This document shows, in pieces, positions 1 through 8,153 of a stretch of 63,825 nt of DNA. Within the stretch, counting starts at the first letter, position 1, and each line of letters begins with the position of its first letter. The notes under the pieces were generated by a model. The model worked only from the letters and a program-made list of their open reading frames with translations. It made no database searches and was not told the DNA's origin. The translations under genes were made by a program, and so were the position numbers. Source of the DNA: Alphaproteobacteria bacterium (lineage in GTDB: Bacteria; Pseudomonadota; Alphaproteobacteria; SHVW01); contig VGDO01000008.1 in NCBI GenBank assembly GCA_016869645.1, positions 1 to 63,825 of the forward strand. The letters are read 5' to 3'.

Positions 1-32
1 TCGCGCAGGTCAATCGAGTAAGGTTTGCCCAT
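1..32 (-). CDS. IS630-like transposase, N-terminal fragment cut by window edge
   Basis: Reading leftwards from the ATG at 32, the visible codons give MGKPYSIDLR, the typical opening of IS630-family transposases (an MG.PYS.DLRERVV pattern). Only ten residues lie in the window, so the call rests on that motif alone. If right, an insertion sequence sits directly downstream of trxA, where many alphaproteobacteria carry folC. I could not define its terminal inverted repeat in the 33-123 gap with confidence. Confidence 0.45.
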   Translation of the reverse strand, partial: MGKPYSIDLR

Positions 33-123
33 CCATGCTGGCCTCCACTCCAGCCATCATGGTGAATCACATCCGGAAAAGTTTGGGAATCCCCTTTCCG
101 ATTCAACCTGATTTCAACCCGCT

Positions 124-444
124 CTAGATCACCGATTCGACCCACTCTACCAGCTTGTTCTTCGGCAGCGCGCCGATCTTGGTCGCATGGGGCTGGCCGC
201 CCTTGAACAGGATCAGAGTCGGGACGCCGCGCACGCCGTACTTCTGAGGCGTCGACGGATTCTCGTCGATGTTGATCTTGGCGATCGTCACCTTTCCGGC
301 ATGGGAGGTCGCGATCTCCTCGAGCGCCGGGGCAATCATCTTGCAGGGCCCGCACCACTCGGCCCAGAAATCGACCAGCACCGGGCCGGGCGATTTGAGG
401 ACGTCCGCTTCGAAACTGGCATCAGTGACCTTGGTGGTAGCCAT
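124..444 (-). CDS. trxA: thioredoxin
   Basis: Small cytoplasmic dithiol-disulfide oxidoreductase of 106 residues, the normal length for thioredoxin 1. The redox motif WCGPC places the active cysteines at residues 31 and 34, and the conserved cis-proline loop GVPT follows near residue 75. The ATG at 444 is chosen because the sequence [11 protein letters not shown] aligns with family starts; an upstream in-frame ATG at 471 would only add nine residues. It follows addA on the same strand after about 100 bp, a common alphaproteobacterial order. Confidence 0.95.
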   Translation of the reverse strand: MATTKVTDASFEADVLKSPGPVLVDFWAEWCGPCKMIAPALEEIATSHAGKVTIAKINIDENPSTPQKYGVRGVPTLILFKGGQPHATKIGALPKNKLVEWVESVI

Positions 445-527
445 GCGACCTTCCGTGCTTTCACGTTGCACAATCCGACGGGCGGGATTGGCCAGTCGGC
501 AATTATATTACCGAAGAGTCTAGGTGA

Positions 528-541
528 GGCCCGGACGGGCC
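528..541 (-). terminator. weak hairpin just after addA
   Basis: A perfect 6-bp stem (GGCCCG/CGGGCC, 2-nt loop) begins directly after the addA stop codon. There is no clear T-run, so intrinsic terminator function is doubtful. Confidence 0.25.
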
Positions 542-542
542 G

Positions 543-3500
543 TCAAGCAAGCGGCCTGTCCGCAAGCGAGCTGCGATCTACCGCCTCGCTGGGAAGATGG
601 CGATCCAATAGCCCATCGTCAAGCCGGACGAGCCTCGGCCCAACCGTCCAGCCGATGTAGCAAATGATTGATTTATCAGGGAAAATATCCCTGAGCAGCG
701 CGCGGTAAAGGGCCATCTGACGAAGATAGAGAGGCGGGGTGTTCGCGATCGTCACGGGCGGGCTGCGGTTCGTCTTGAAGTCAATCAGCAGGATGCGGTC
801 GCCCAATACGGCCAACCGATCGACTTGACCCGCGACAACCACGCGGCCGAGCCGGCCAACGATCGGCGCCTCGGCCCGGCTGTCGGCGCCAAACAGGGGG
901 CCCGCCTCGGGGTCGCCGAGCACGGCCAGGGCCTCGTCCAAGAGACTTGCCTGTTGCTCCGCGCTGAGCCCGTGGACCGGCTGGGCGAGAAAATTGCGTC
1001 CGGCTGGAACGCGACGATCCTCAGCGAGATCGGGCAGGGACTGCAGCAGCCGGTGCAAGATCAAACCTCGCTTGACCCCGCCGGTGGCGGCCTCCGCGAA
1101 CGGCGCCTCGACCGGCGGCTCGCCGGCCTCCAGGAGAGCAGGTCCGCGTGATGGCACGATCGGCGCCGGCGGATCGGCTTCGGGCACGGGTGGGGTCGAC
1201 AGCCAGTCCGGTACATCGGCGGCTCCGGGGGCCTCGTCGGTTTCCTTGTCGCTCTCTGGCTCCTCGATTTGCGGATTGCTCACTCTCAGTCCTTCGCCCC
1301 GCCAGGACTCTGGCCCGTCAAATTCGCCGGGGAATTCGGCGGAGAAGTCGAACGTGACAGGCTGGCCGCACGCAGTGAGACCGCGGAGGACCAGGGCATA
1401 CCAACAGCTGTCGGATGCGGCCCGCCTGGTTTCCCAGCCGCAGATGTAGAGACGATCCTCCGCCCGCGTCATCGCAACGTAGAGCAGGCGCCGGTACTCG
1501 CGGATCTGCCGTTCCGCCTCGGCCGCGCGCGCCTGGCGCACCACGCTCTCGGCATGTGCCGCGAGCGGTGGCCAAACCATGACTGCCGGCGCGCCCTCCG
1601 TTGCTGGCGGCCAGAGTATCTTGGGCAGACGGTCGGGCTTCTGCAGCGTGTCCGGCAGGATGACGATCGGCGCCTGCAATCCCTTGGCGCCGTGGACCGT
1701 CAGCACACGCACCTCGTCGCGCGTGCCCTGCTCGAGGTCGCGTTTGATCTCATCGGAGGACGCCGCCAACCAATGAAGGAAGCCCTGCAAGCTCGGCGGA
1801 TGGTGTCGCTGGTGGAGAAGCGCCGCATTGAGAAATTCATCCAGCGGGTCGGCGGCTTCGGGACCGAGGCGGGCCAAGATCCTCTTGCGACCGCGTTCGG
1901 CGCCGAGCACGCGCGCATAGAGCTCGTAGGGCGGCATGAGGTCGGCTCGCGATAGCAGTCGCGCGAGATACTCCTCGGCGCGCGCGAAGTCCGGCTCTTC
2001 GTGAGCCTGCTGCCGGAGCGTCGTCCACAGCGATTGCTGTCGACCATGGGCGAGGCGGTAGAGCTGATCCTCGGTGAGGCCGATGAGCGGTCCCTTGAGC
2101 ACTGTCGCCAAAGTCAGATCGTCTTCTGGCAACAGCAGGAACTGCCCCAGCGCCATCAGGTCCATGATGGCCAGCTGCTCGGTCAGCACCATGCGGTCGA
2201 CGCCGGCGACGGGCACGCCGAGGCTCTTCAGCTCGCGCACGACTTCGCCCACGAATGCGCCGCGCCGCCGCACCAGGATCATGATGTCGCCGGCGCGCAC
2301 CGGTCGCCCCTTGGACTCGAGCCGCTCTTTTCCGATCCAGCCGCGGATCTTCAGCGCAATCAGCCGTGCGAGACGGGCACGTGGCGAGTGGGCCGCGACC
2401 GCCGCGACGGGCGGCCGCCACGGCTCGATGTCCTCGCTGGCGGGGGGAACCGCGGAAGGCCACAGCTCGACCAGCCCGGCCTGGCCGGTACGATAGGCCT
2501 CGTGGCGAATCGGCAGATCGCCGACGGCGACGCCATCGCAGGCCGGCGGATGGGCGAACACCGCATCGACGGCGCGCAGCACGGCATCGGCCGAGCGGAA
2601 TGAAACCTCGAGCGGCACCTCGCGCCAGATGGCGCCGGCGTTCGGCACCCGCTCGGCGAAGTGACGACGCATCCGCTCGAAGGCGGCGGGATCGGCGCGC
2701 TGGAAGCTGAAGATCGACTGCTTGACGTCACCCACCGCGAAGACGGTATGGTCCGCCTCGCGCGCACCGGCACCGGCAAAAAACTCCTGAGCCAGCGCCG
2801 CGACCACCTGCCACTGTTCGGGATTGGTATCCTGCGCCTCGTCGATCAGGATGTGATCGATGCCGCCGTCAAGCTTGTAGAGAACCCAGGGCGCGATCGC
2901 GGGGCGATGCAAGAGATCGCGGCTTGCGAGAATGAGATCGTCGTAATCGAGCAAGACGTTGTTCTGCTTCTGTCGGCGATAGGCCTCGAGCATCGCCGCG
3001 CCCATGCGGAGCAGCGCCGTGCTGGCGTCTGCGACGAGGACTGCCCGACGGCGCTCCTGCACCTGCACCAGTCGTTCAGCCTCCGCTCGAAGCGTCGCTT
3101 CGGCGTCGGAATCGAACTTCCGTGCCGGCTTGGTGATCAGCCGCGCCAAAGGCTCGCCCGTCGATCCGGCGACGAAGGCCGCGACATAGGCGTCGAACAT
3201 GTCGATCCGCCCGCCGGGCGTCGACAGCCAGCGTGCGATGACAAGGGCGCGCGCGCGATCTGAGTCACTGCCGCGTTCGAGTGCCGCCACGGCACGGCGC
3301 AGCGCGTCTCCGTCGAACGTCTTGTCGTCGGAAGCCGCGGCGCACACGTCATTGTCGCTCGTGCCTGGACGCACGCCGAGCCGCCGGTGGATCTCGGCGG
3401 CCAGGCGATCGACGCCGCCCGCCGCGCGGATCAGCGCCTCGAGCCGCGCGCGCTCCCGCGTCAGCTCCGCCATCAGCTCGGCGAAGCCGTCTTCGTTGAG

Positions 3501-4061
3501 GTATTGCGTGACAACCGCCAGCGCATCGCTCAGCGCGCCCTCGTCTCGACCTGCGGCGGCGAGCACTTGCGCACGCGCCTCCACCAGCATTTCCTCCGCG
3601 CTGCGCTCGTCCATCACGGCGAAATGCGGCGCGACACCCGCTTCGATGGGAAACCGCCGCAGCAGGGACTGACAGAAGCCGTGGATCGTCTGGATGGCAA
3701 GCCCGCCCGGCGCGTCGAGCACGCCGGCGAACAGGCGGCGTGCCGCTGTCATCATCGAGTCGTCGGGCCGGTGGCCGGTCAGCTCGGTCAGCTCGCGTGC
3801 AAGGTCGCGATCGCTCATGACCGCCCAATTGCCGAGCGTACGGTTGACGCGGTTGCTCATCTCCGCCGCGGCCGCCTTGGTGAAGGTGAGACAGAGAATG
3901 CGTTGCGGCAGCGTGCCGGCCAGCAACAGTCGCAGCACCCGGTCGGTCAGGACCTTGGTCTTGCCGGTTCCGGCCGAGGCCGAGACCCAGACCGAGGCGG
4001 TCGGATCGGCTGCCGGCCGCTGAGCGAGTTCGGGCCGCGGCCGGTGGGTGGCGAGGCTCAT
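543..4061 (-). CDS. addA: double-strand break repair helicase-nuclease AddA
   Basis: UvrD-family helicase with a C-terminal RecB-like nuclease, the catalytic helicase subunit of the AddAB end-resection complex (functional equivalent of RecBCD). About 1172 residues. Walker A is SASAGTGKT near residues 27-35, Walker B is ILIDEAQDTN, later helicase motifs include LTVHGAKGLQ and LYVAMTRAEDRLY, and the nuclease core reads LLIDFKTNR near the C-terminus. The open frame continues far upstream, but the ATG at 4061 fits the family N-terminus and makes a 4-bp ATGA overlap with the addB stop, implying translational coupling. No frameshift or missing motif was seen. Confidence 0.93.
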   Translation of the reverse strand: MSLATHRPRPELAQRPAADPTASVWVSASAGTGKTKVLTDRVLRLLLAGTLPQRILCLTFTKAAAAEMSNRVNRTLGNWAVMSDRDLARELTELTGHRPDDSMMTAARRLFAGVLDAPGGLAIQTIHGFCQSLLRRFPIEAGVAPHFAVMDERSAEEMLVEARAQVLAAAGRDEGALSDALAVVTQYLNEDGFAELMAELTRERARLEALIRAAGGVDRLAAEIHRRLGVRPGTSDNDVCAAASDDKTFDGDALRRAVAALERGSDSDRARALVIARWLSTPGGRIDMFDAYVAAFVAGSTGEPLARLITKPARKFDSDAEATLRAEAERLVQVQERRRAVLVADASTALLRMGAAMLEAYRRQKQNNVLLDYDDLILASRDLLHRPAIAPWVLYKLDGGIDHILIDEAQDTNPEQWQVVAALAQEFFAGAGAREADHTVFAVGDVKQSIFSFQRADPAAFERMRRHFAERVPNAGAIWREVPLEVSFRSADAVLRAVDAVFAHPPACDGVAVGDLPIRHEAYRTGQAGLVELWPSAVPPASEDIEPWRPPVAAVAAHSPRARLARLIALKIRGWIGKERLESKGRPVRAGDIMILVRRRGAFVGEVVRELKSLGVPVAGVDRMVLTEQLAIMDLMALGQFLLLPEDDLTLATVLKGPLIGLTEDQLYRLAHGRQQSLWTTLRQQAHEEPDFARAEEYLARLLSRADLMPPYELYARVLGAERGRKRILARLGPEAADPLDEFLNAALLHQRHHPPSLQGFLHWLAASSDEIKRDLEQGTRDEVRVLTVHGAKGLQAPIVILPDTLQKPDRLPKILWPPATEGAPAVMVWPPLAAHAESVVRQARAAEAERQIREYRRLLYVAMTRAEDRLYICGWETRRAASDSCWYALVLRGLTACGQPVTFDFSAEFPGEFDGPESWRGEGLRVSNPQIEEPESDKETDEAPGAADVPDWLSTPPVPEADPPAPIVPSRGPALLEAGEPPVEAPFAEAATGGVKRGLILHRLLQSLPDLAEDRRVPAGRNFLAQPVHGLSAEQQASLLDEALAVLGDPEAGPLFGADSRAEAPIVGRLGRVVVAGQVDRLAVLGDRILLIDFKTNRSPPVTIANTPPLYLRQMALYRALLRDIFPDKSIICYIGWTVGPRLVRLDDGLLDRHLPSEAVDRSSLADRPLA

Positions 4062-7042
4062 GTCTCGCCGCCCTCCTCGCGGGCCCATTCCTTGATGCGC
4101 GCCAGATGCGCGTAGTCCATATGGGTCGGTGCCCGGTCGGGATCGGGCACCGCGAGATAAGCTGTGGCTGCGTCGTCGAACCGGGCAATCAGCTCGCACA
4201 ACCCGGCCTCGGCTTCGTCGATGAGGACCTTCGACTTGGACTCGTCGGCGACGGGTTTGATCTCGCCCGCGGGACTGCCTCCGGACAGCCGCCAGTGTTC
4301 GAGGCTCGAGATGTGGCTGGCGGCGATGCCAGAGAATCCGCCGGCGCGTGCGATCAGCGCCTCGAGCGGAAGCTGCGGATCGAGTCCGGCCTTGACGGAT
4401 TTGATCGGCGGCAGCGTGCCCGTCTTGTAGTCGATCACGGCGGTGCCGCCAGTCTTGTCGCGTTCGAGCCGGTCGGCCTTGGCGGTCAGCACGAAGCGGC
4501 CGGCCGGACCGGGCAGTTCGAGCTTGCCTATCGCTTCGCTGATGCATTGGACGATCTCCTGGCGTCGTTGCCGTTCGTTGGCAACGAACCACTCGGCCAC
4601 GCGCAGGAAGCGGGGCCACCAGAAGGCTTTGACTCCAGGATGATCGATCCATGGCTGGAACGCCCGTCGGCCGAGCTTGACCAGCCGGTCGTGGGCGTCG
4701 GGCGGCAGTTGCCCCGGGCAGGCCTTGATGAAATCGTCGAGCGCCTGATGGATGATCCGGCCGCGCTCGGCGGCACCGGCCTCGGCGTCGAGCGGCTCGA
4801 GCGGCTCGAGGTCGAGGATGTAGCGCGCGTAGATCGCGTAGGGATCTCGCATCCAGGTGCCGATCCGCGTCACGGAAAGGGTGCGCGGCCGCACCTCGAC
4901 CGGTGGCCGCGGCGCCGGCGATGGGATCGGTTTCACCGCCGGCCAGTGGTCCGGACGATCGAGTGCTTCGAGCCCGGCCATGGTCCGCGCCGCGCGCAGC
5001 GCCATCGTCTTGCTCTTGCCCGGGAAGCGCGCCAGCAGGGCTTCGAGCCGGAGCAGCCATCGCGACGGCACCGTCGGCGTGCCCTCGACGCGGCGCGCGC
5101 GGGACAGCACCACCTGTGGTGCGCCAAGTGCCTGGGCGAAATCATGGGCGGCGAGGCCGATGCGCCGCTCGGGCTGGGCAAGGCCGAAGCGCGCGCGCAT
5201 CGGCCGGCTCATCCACGGGTCGTTCTCGGGTTCGGGCGGCCAGGTGCCTTCGTTGAGCCCGCCGAGGATGACGAGATCGGCATGCTGCAAGCGCGCCTCG
5301 AGCGGTCCCCAGATGGCGAGCCGGGGATGACCCCCATAGGGCAGGCGCACGCGCCGCGCGGCCAGCACCGATTTGAAGAAGGCGGGGTAGTCGGCGCCGT
5401 TCAGACCCGGAAAATCGCTGGCAGCATCGGCAAGTTCTGCCATGAACGTCGCCGCCGCTTCGCCCGCCGCACCGGCCCACAGCCGGATCGGCCCGGCCTC
5501 GCTGGCGGTCGCCGCCAGCCACTCGGCGAGCTCGGCATGGGCCCGGGCAAGTGCGGCGAGCGAGGTGTTGCGCTCGACGAGCGCGCGCGCAAGTGGCATC
5601 GACGCGCGATCGAGCGCAGCCAGGAAGGAATCGATCGCGTCCCGGTCGGCCACGCGGGCAGCGCGACCGAGCGCGCGGCGAAGGGCGGCCGGCCCCGGCG
5701 CCGGGCGCGGGCCGCGCAGCACCGCTATCTCGAGTCGTCGGACGAGCGCGCGCGTCTCGGCGGTATCCCGTCCGCCTGCCGCTAGCGGATGCTTGAGCGC
5801 GGCGAGCAGCGGTACCGGCGCCATTTCGTGCGCGACCATATCGAGCACGAGGGCGAGGAAGGCCCCCGGCGGCGTATCGCCGAGCGGCCGGCCCGCCGAG
5901 TCGTCGGCATCGATGCCCCAGCGCGCCAGTTCGGCGGCGACCCGGCGCGCGAGGTCGCGATCGGGCGTGACCAGCGCCGCCGTGCGTCCCGCCTCTTCGA
6001 GCGCGCCGCGCATGTAGATGGCGATCGCGCTGGCTTCTTCCTGCGGATTTGCCGAAACGAGCAGCGAGACGCCGTCGAGCGCGGAATCCGTCGGCGGCGG
6101 CAGATTGCGCCAGGCGTCGCTGGTCGTGGCCGGCATGAGTGCCGCGTTGACCAGAGCGGCGCGCGCCGGTTCGGTGCGCGGCAATCCGGCGATCCCCGGC
6201 CAGTCCGTGACGTCGGCGCGCGCGATGCGGAGGCGCTCGAGAAGCTGTTTTAAGCCGAATTGCGGATGCGACGGCTCGAGCGCATCCCACGTCGCATCGT
6301 CCGCATCGCGATCGAGACCGGGCAGCACGATCATGCCGTGGGGAAGTCCCATCACCGTCGCCATGAGGGCGGCGGTGGCGGGAATGCTGCCGGTCGACCC
6401 GGCAATCACGACGGGCCCTGCGGGCGGCCGCGCCCGCCACGCCTCAGCCTGCGCCTCGAGCGCCAGACGCCGTCGGCGCGCCGGATCCAGCGCGCCAGAT
6501 TCAGCCAGAACCGCCGGCCAGTGCTGCGTGACGATGGTGAGAAACCGCAGCGTGTCCTGCCAGTGCCGCGCATAGTCGCTGGGCACGAGCTGGCTGAGTC
6601 GCGAGAAGTCGAGGCCCTCCGTGTCGACTCGGTCGATCAGCCGCGCGAGCTCGTCGGCGAGGCGCGCCGCATGCTCGACCGTCATCTCCGTATCGGCGCG
6701 CGCCATGATGAGCCGAGCGAGCATGAGTTGGCGGCGCAGCGGCGGCATCTCCGGCGGCAGGCCGGGTGAAGCTGCCATCTCCAGCTCCAGCGCGTCGGTT
6801 TCGACATCGCCGATCGGGCGCAGCTGCGGCAACAGGAGCGGGCGGCCTTCGGTGCGGCGCAGGAACGCTTCGCTGAGCGCCCGAACGGCGCGCCGCGTCG
6901 GCAGCAGGACCGTGGTGCGGCTGAGCGCCAAGGGGTCGCCGACCAAGGCGCCGAGCAGACCGTTGGCGAGCGCATCGACGAAGGCGACACCCGATGGAAT
7001 CGTGAAGACGCGCTGATCGGTCGGCGTGGCCGCGCTGGTCAC
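4058..7042 (-). CDS. addB: double-strand break repair protein AddB
   Basis: Second subunit of the AddAB nuclease, 994 residues, as expected for the alphaproteobacterial type. It combines a degenerate helicase-like region with a C-terminal PD-(D/E)XK nuclease; the signature TAVIDYKTGTLP is visible in the last quarter, preceded by the typical RTLSVTRIGTWMRDPYAIYAR start of the nuclease domain. In AddAB this subunit cuts one strand and takes part in Chi recognition (family knowledge). It is first in the pair and overlaps addA by 4 bp. Confidence 0.9.
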   Translation of the reverse strand: MTSAATPTDQRVFTIPSGVAFVDALANGLLGALVGDPLALSRTTVLLPTRRAVRALSEAFLRRTEGRPLLLPQLRPIGDVETDALELEMAASPGLPPEMPPLRRQLMLARLIMARADTEMTVEHAARLADELARLIDRVDTEGLDFSRLSQLVPSDYARHWQDTLRFLTIVTQHWPAVLAESGALDPARRRRLALEAQAEAWRARPPAGPVVIAGSTGSIPATAALMATVMGLPHGMIVLPGLDRDADDATWDALEPSHPQFGLKQLLERLRIARADVTDWPGIAGLPRTEPARAALVNAALMPATTSDAWRNLPPPTDSALDGVSLLVSANPQEEASAIAIYMRGALEEAGRTAALVTPDRDLARRVAAELARWGIDADDSAGRPLGDTPPGAFLALVLDMVAHEMAPVPLLAALKHPLAAGGRDTAETRALVRRLEIAVLRGPRPAPGPAALRRALGRAARVADRDAIDSFLAALDRASMPLARALVERNTSLAALARAHAELAEWLAATASEAGPIRLWAGAAGEAAATFMAELADAASDFPGLNGADYPAFFKSVLAARRVRLPYGGHPRLAIWGPLEARLQHADLVILGGLNEGTWPPEPENDPWMSRPMRARFGLAQPERRIGLAAHDFAQALGAPQVVLSRARRVEGTPTVPSRWLLRLEALLARFPGKSKTMALRAARTMAGLEALDRPDHWPAVKPIPSPAPRPPVEVRPRTLSVTRIGTWMRDPYAIYARYILDLEPLEPLDAEAGAAERGRIIHQALDDFIKACPGQLPPDAHDRLVKLGRRAFQPWIDHPGVKAFWWPRFLRVAEWFVANERQRRQEIVQCISEAIGKLELPGPAGRFVLTAKADRLERDKTGGTAVIDYKTGTLPPIKSVKAGLDPQLPLEALIARAGGFSGIAASHISSLEHWRLSGGSPAGEIKPVADESKSKVLIDEAEAGLCELIARFDDAATAYLAVPDPDRAPTHMDYAHLARIKEWAREEGGET

Positions 7043-7087
7043 GATCCGGCGCTCACCGTCTCGATCGGTGGCCGGTCACGGGATTGC

Positions 7088-7483
7088 TCAGTCGGCCGCC
7101 GGCTGCACGCCGACCATGCGGCCGACCTTGCGGCCGCCCAGCACATGGACGTGCAGATGCGGCACCTCCTGATGGCCGTCGACACCGTTGTTGACGATGA
7201 TCCGATAGCCGCTGTCGGCGACGCCCTTGAGACGCGCGACCTCGCCGACGGCGCGGTACAGTGCCGCGATCTCATCGCCGCTCGCCGTGGCCGTGAAATC
7301 GTTCATGCCGACATAGGCACCCTTGGGAATGACCAGTACGTGCACCGGCAGCAGGGGGCGGATGTCCTCAAACGCGAGAACATGGTCGTCCTCGTAGACC
7401 TTCTTGCACGGCAGCTCGCCGCGCAGGATGCGCGCGAAGATGTTGGTTGGATCGTAGGCGGCATTGCCAGGCTTGCTGGTCAT
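7088..7483 (-). CDS. HIT-family nucleotide hydrolase (HinT-like)
   Basis: 131-residue histidine-triad protein. The defining motif HLHVHVLGG lies at about residues 109-117 and carries the nucleophilic histidine; the N-terminal IFARILRGELPCKKVYEDD block is typical of the Hint branch, which hydrolyses adenosine 5'-phosphoramidates. It stands 45 bp downstream of the addB start on the same strand. HIT genes are often placed near hisE in alphaproteobacteria, and here hisE is 3.7 kb away on the same strand. Confidence 0.92.
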   Translation of the reverse strand: MTSKPGNAAYDPTNIFARILRGELPCKKVYEDDHVLAFEDIRPLLPVHVLVIPKGAYVGMNDFTATASGDEIAALYRAVGEVARLKGVADSGYRIIVNNGVDGHQEVPHLHVHVLGGRKVGRMVGVQPAAD

Positions 7484-7611
7484 GGATTCCTTCCAGGGAC
7501 GCTGGACTGAGTCTGGGGACGCCGTCCAAGATTAGCGTCACGCTTGCGGCCCTGGAAGTCGCGTGGCTTGCTGCCGATTGTTGTCGAAACTGATTCGATT
7601 GAGGATTGTCG

Positions 7612-8019
7612 GTGATCGATCTGTCGCATCTGAAACCGGGCCTTACCGGCTCCGCCGTGCTTACGGTCGGAGTCGAGCATACCGCGCCACGCGTCGGTAG
7701 CGGCAACGTCGCCGTGCTGGCCACGCCCGTCATGATCAACCTGATCGAGGCGGCGGCCCTCGCCGCCGTCGAGCACCTGTTGCCGGAGGGTCATCAGAGC
7801 CTGGGGATCCATCTCGACGTCCGTCATTTCGCGGCAACGCCTGTCGGCATGCGCGTGCGCGCGACCGCCAGTTTGGTTGCTGTCGATGGACGAACGCTCA
7901 AGTTCCGCGTCGAGGCGCGCGACGACAAGGAGGCGATCGGCGATGGCAGCCATGACCGCGTCGTCGTGAACGTCGCGCGCTTCGACCAGCGCATCCAGCG
8001 AAAGCTGCCCACCGCTTGA
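7612..8019 (+). CDS. FlK-like hotdog thioesterase
   Basis: About 135 residues matching the fluoroacetyl-CoA thioesterase-like hotdog family, seen in the order VGVEHTAPRVGSGNVAVLATP, MINLIEAAAL and SLGIHLDVRHFAATPVGM. The family hydrolyses small acyl-CoA esters; the real substrate here is unknown, and most chromosomal members are not fluoroacetate enzymes. I prefer the GTG at 7612, which is six bases after GAGGA, over the TTG at 7606, which would touch that ribosome site. It is transcribed divergently from the HIT gene. Confidence 0.75.
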   Translation: MIDLSHLKPGLTGSAVLTVGVEHTAPRVGSGNVAVLATPVMINLIEAAALAAVEHLLPEGHQSLGIHLDVRHFAATPVGMRVRATASLVAVDGRTLKFRVEARDDKEAIGDGSHDRVVVNVARFDQRIQRKLPTA

Positions 8020-8153
8020 TCGGTCACGGCTGTTCAAGTTCCAATCATCACAACGCTTTAGGCCCGCCGGACCCGGCTCACTGAAATTCTGAGCGCATTT
8101 TGCCGCCTCGGCCGTTGGTGGTGGGGTGACGAGGTCGACCGCGGGATCGGCAC

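Noticed and set aside
4106..5785. 559-codon + strand frame inside addB
   Set aside because: Low-complexity composition and no motif; addB has clear nuclease motifs on the other strand.
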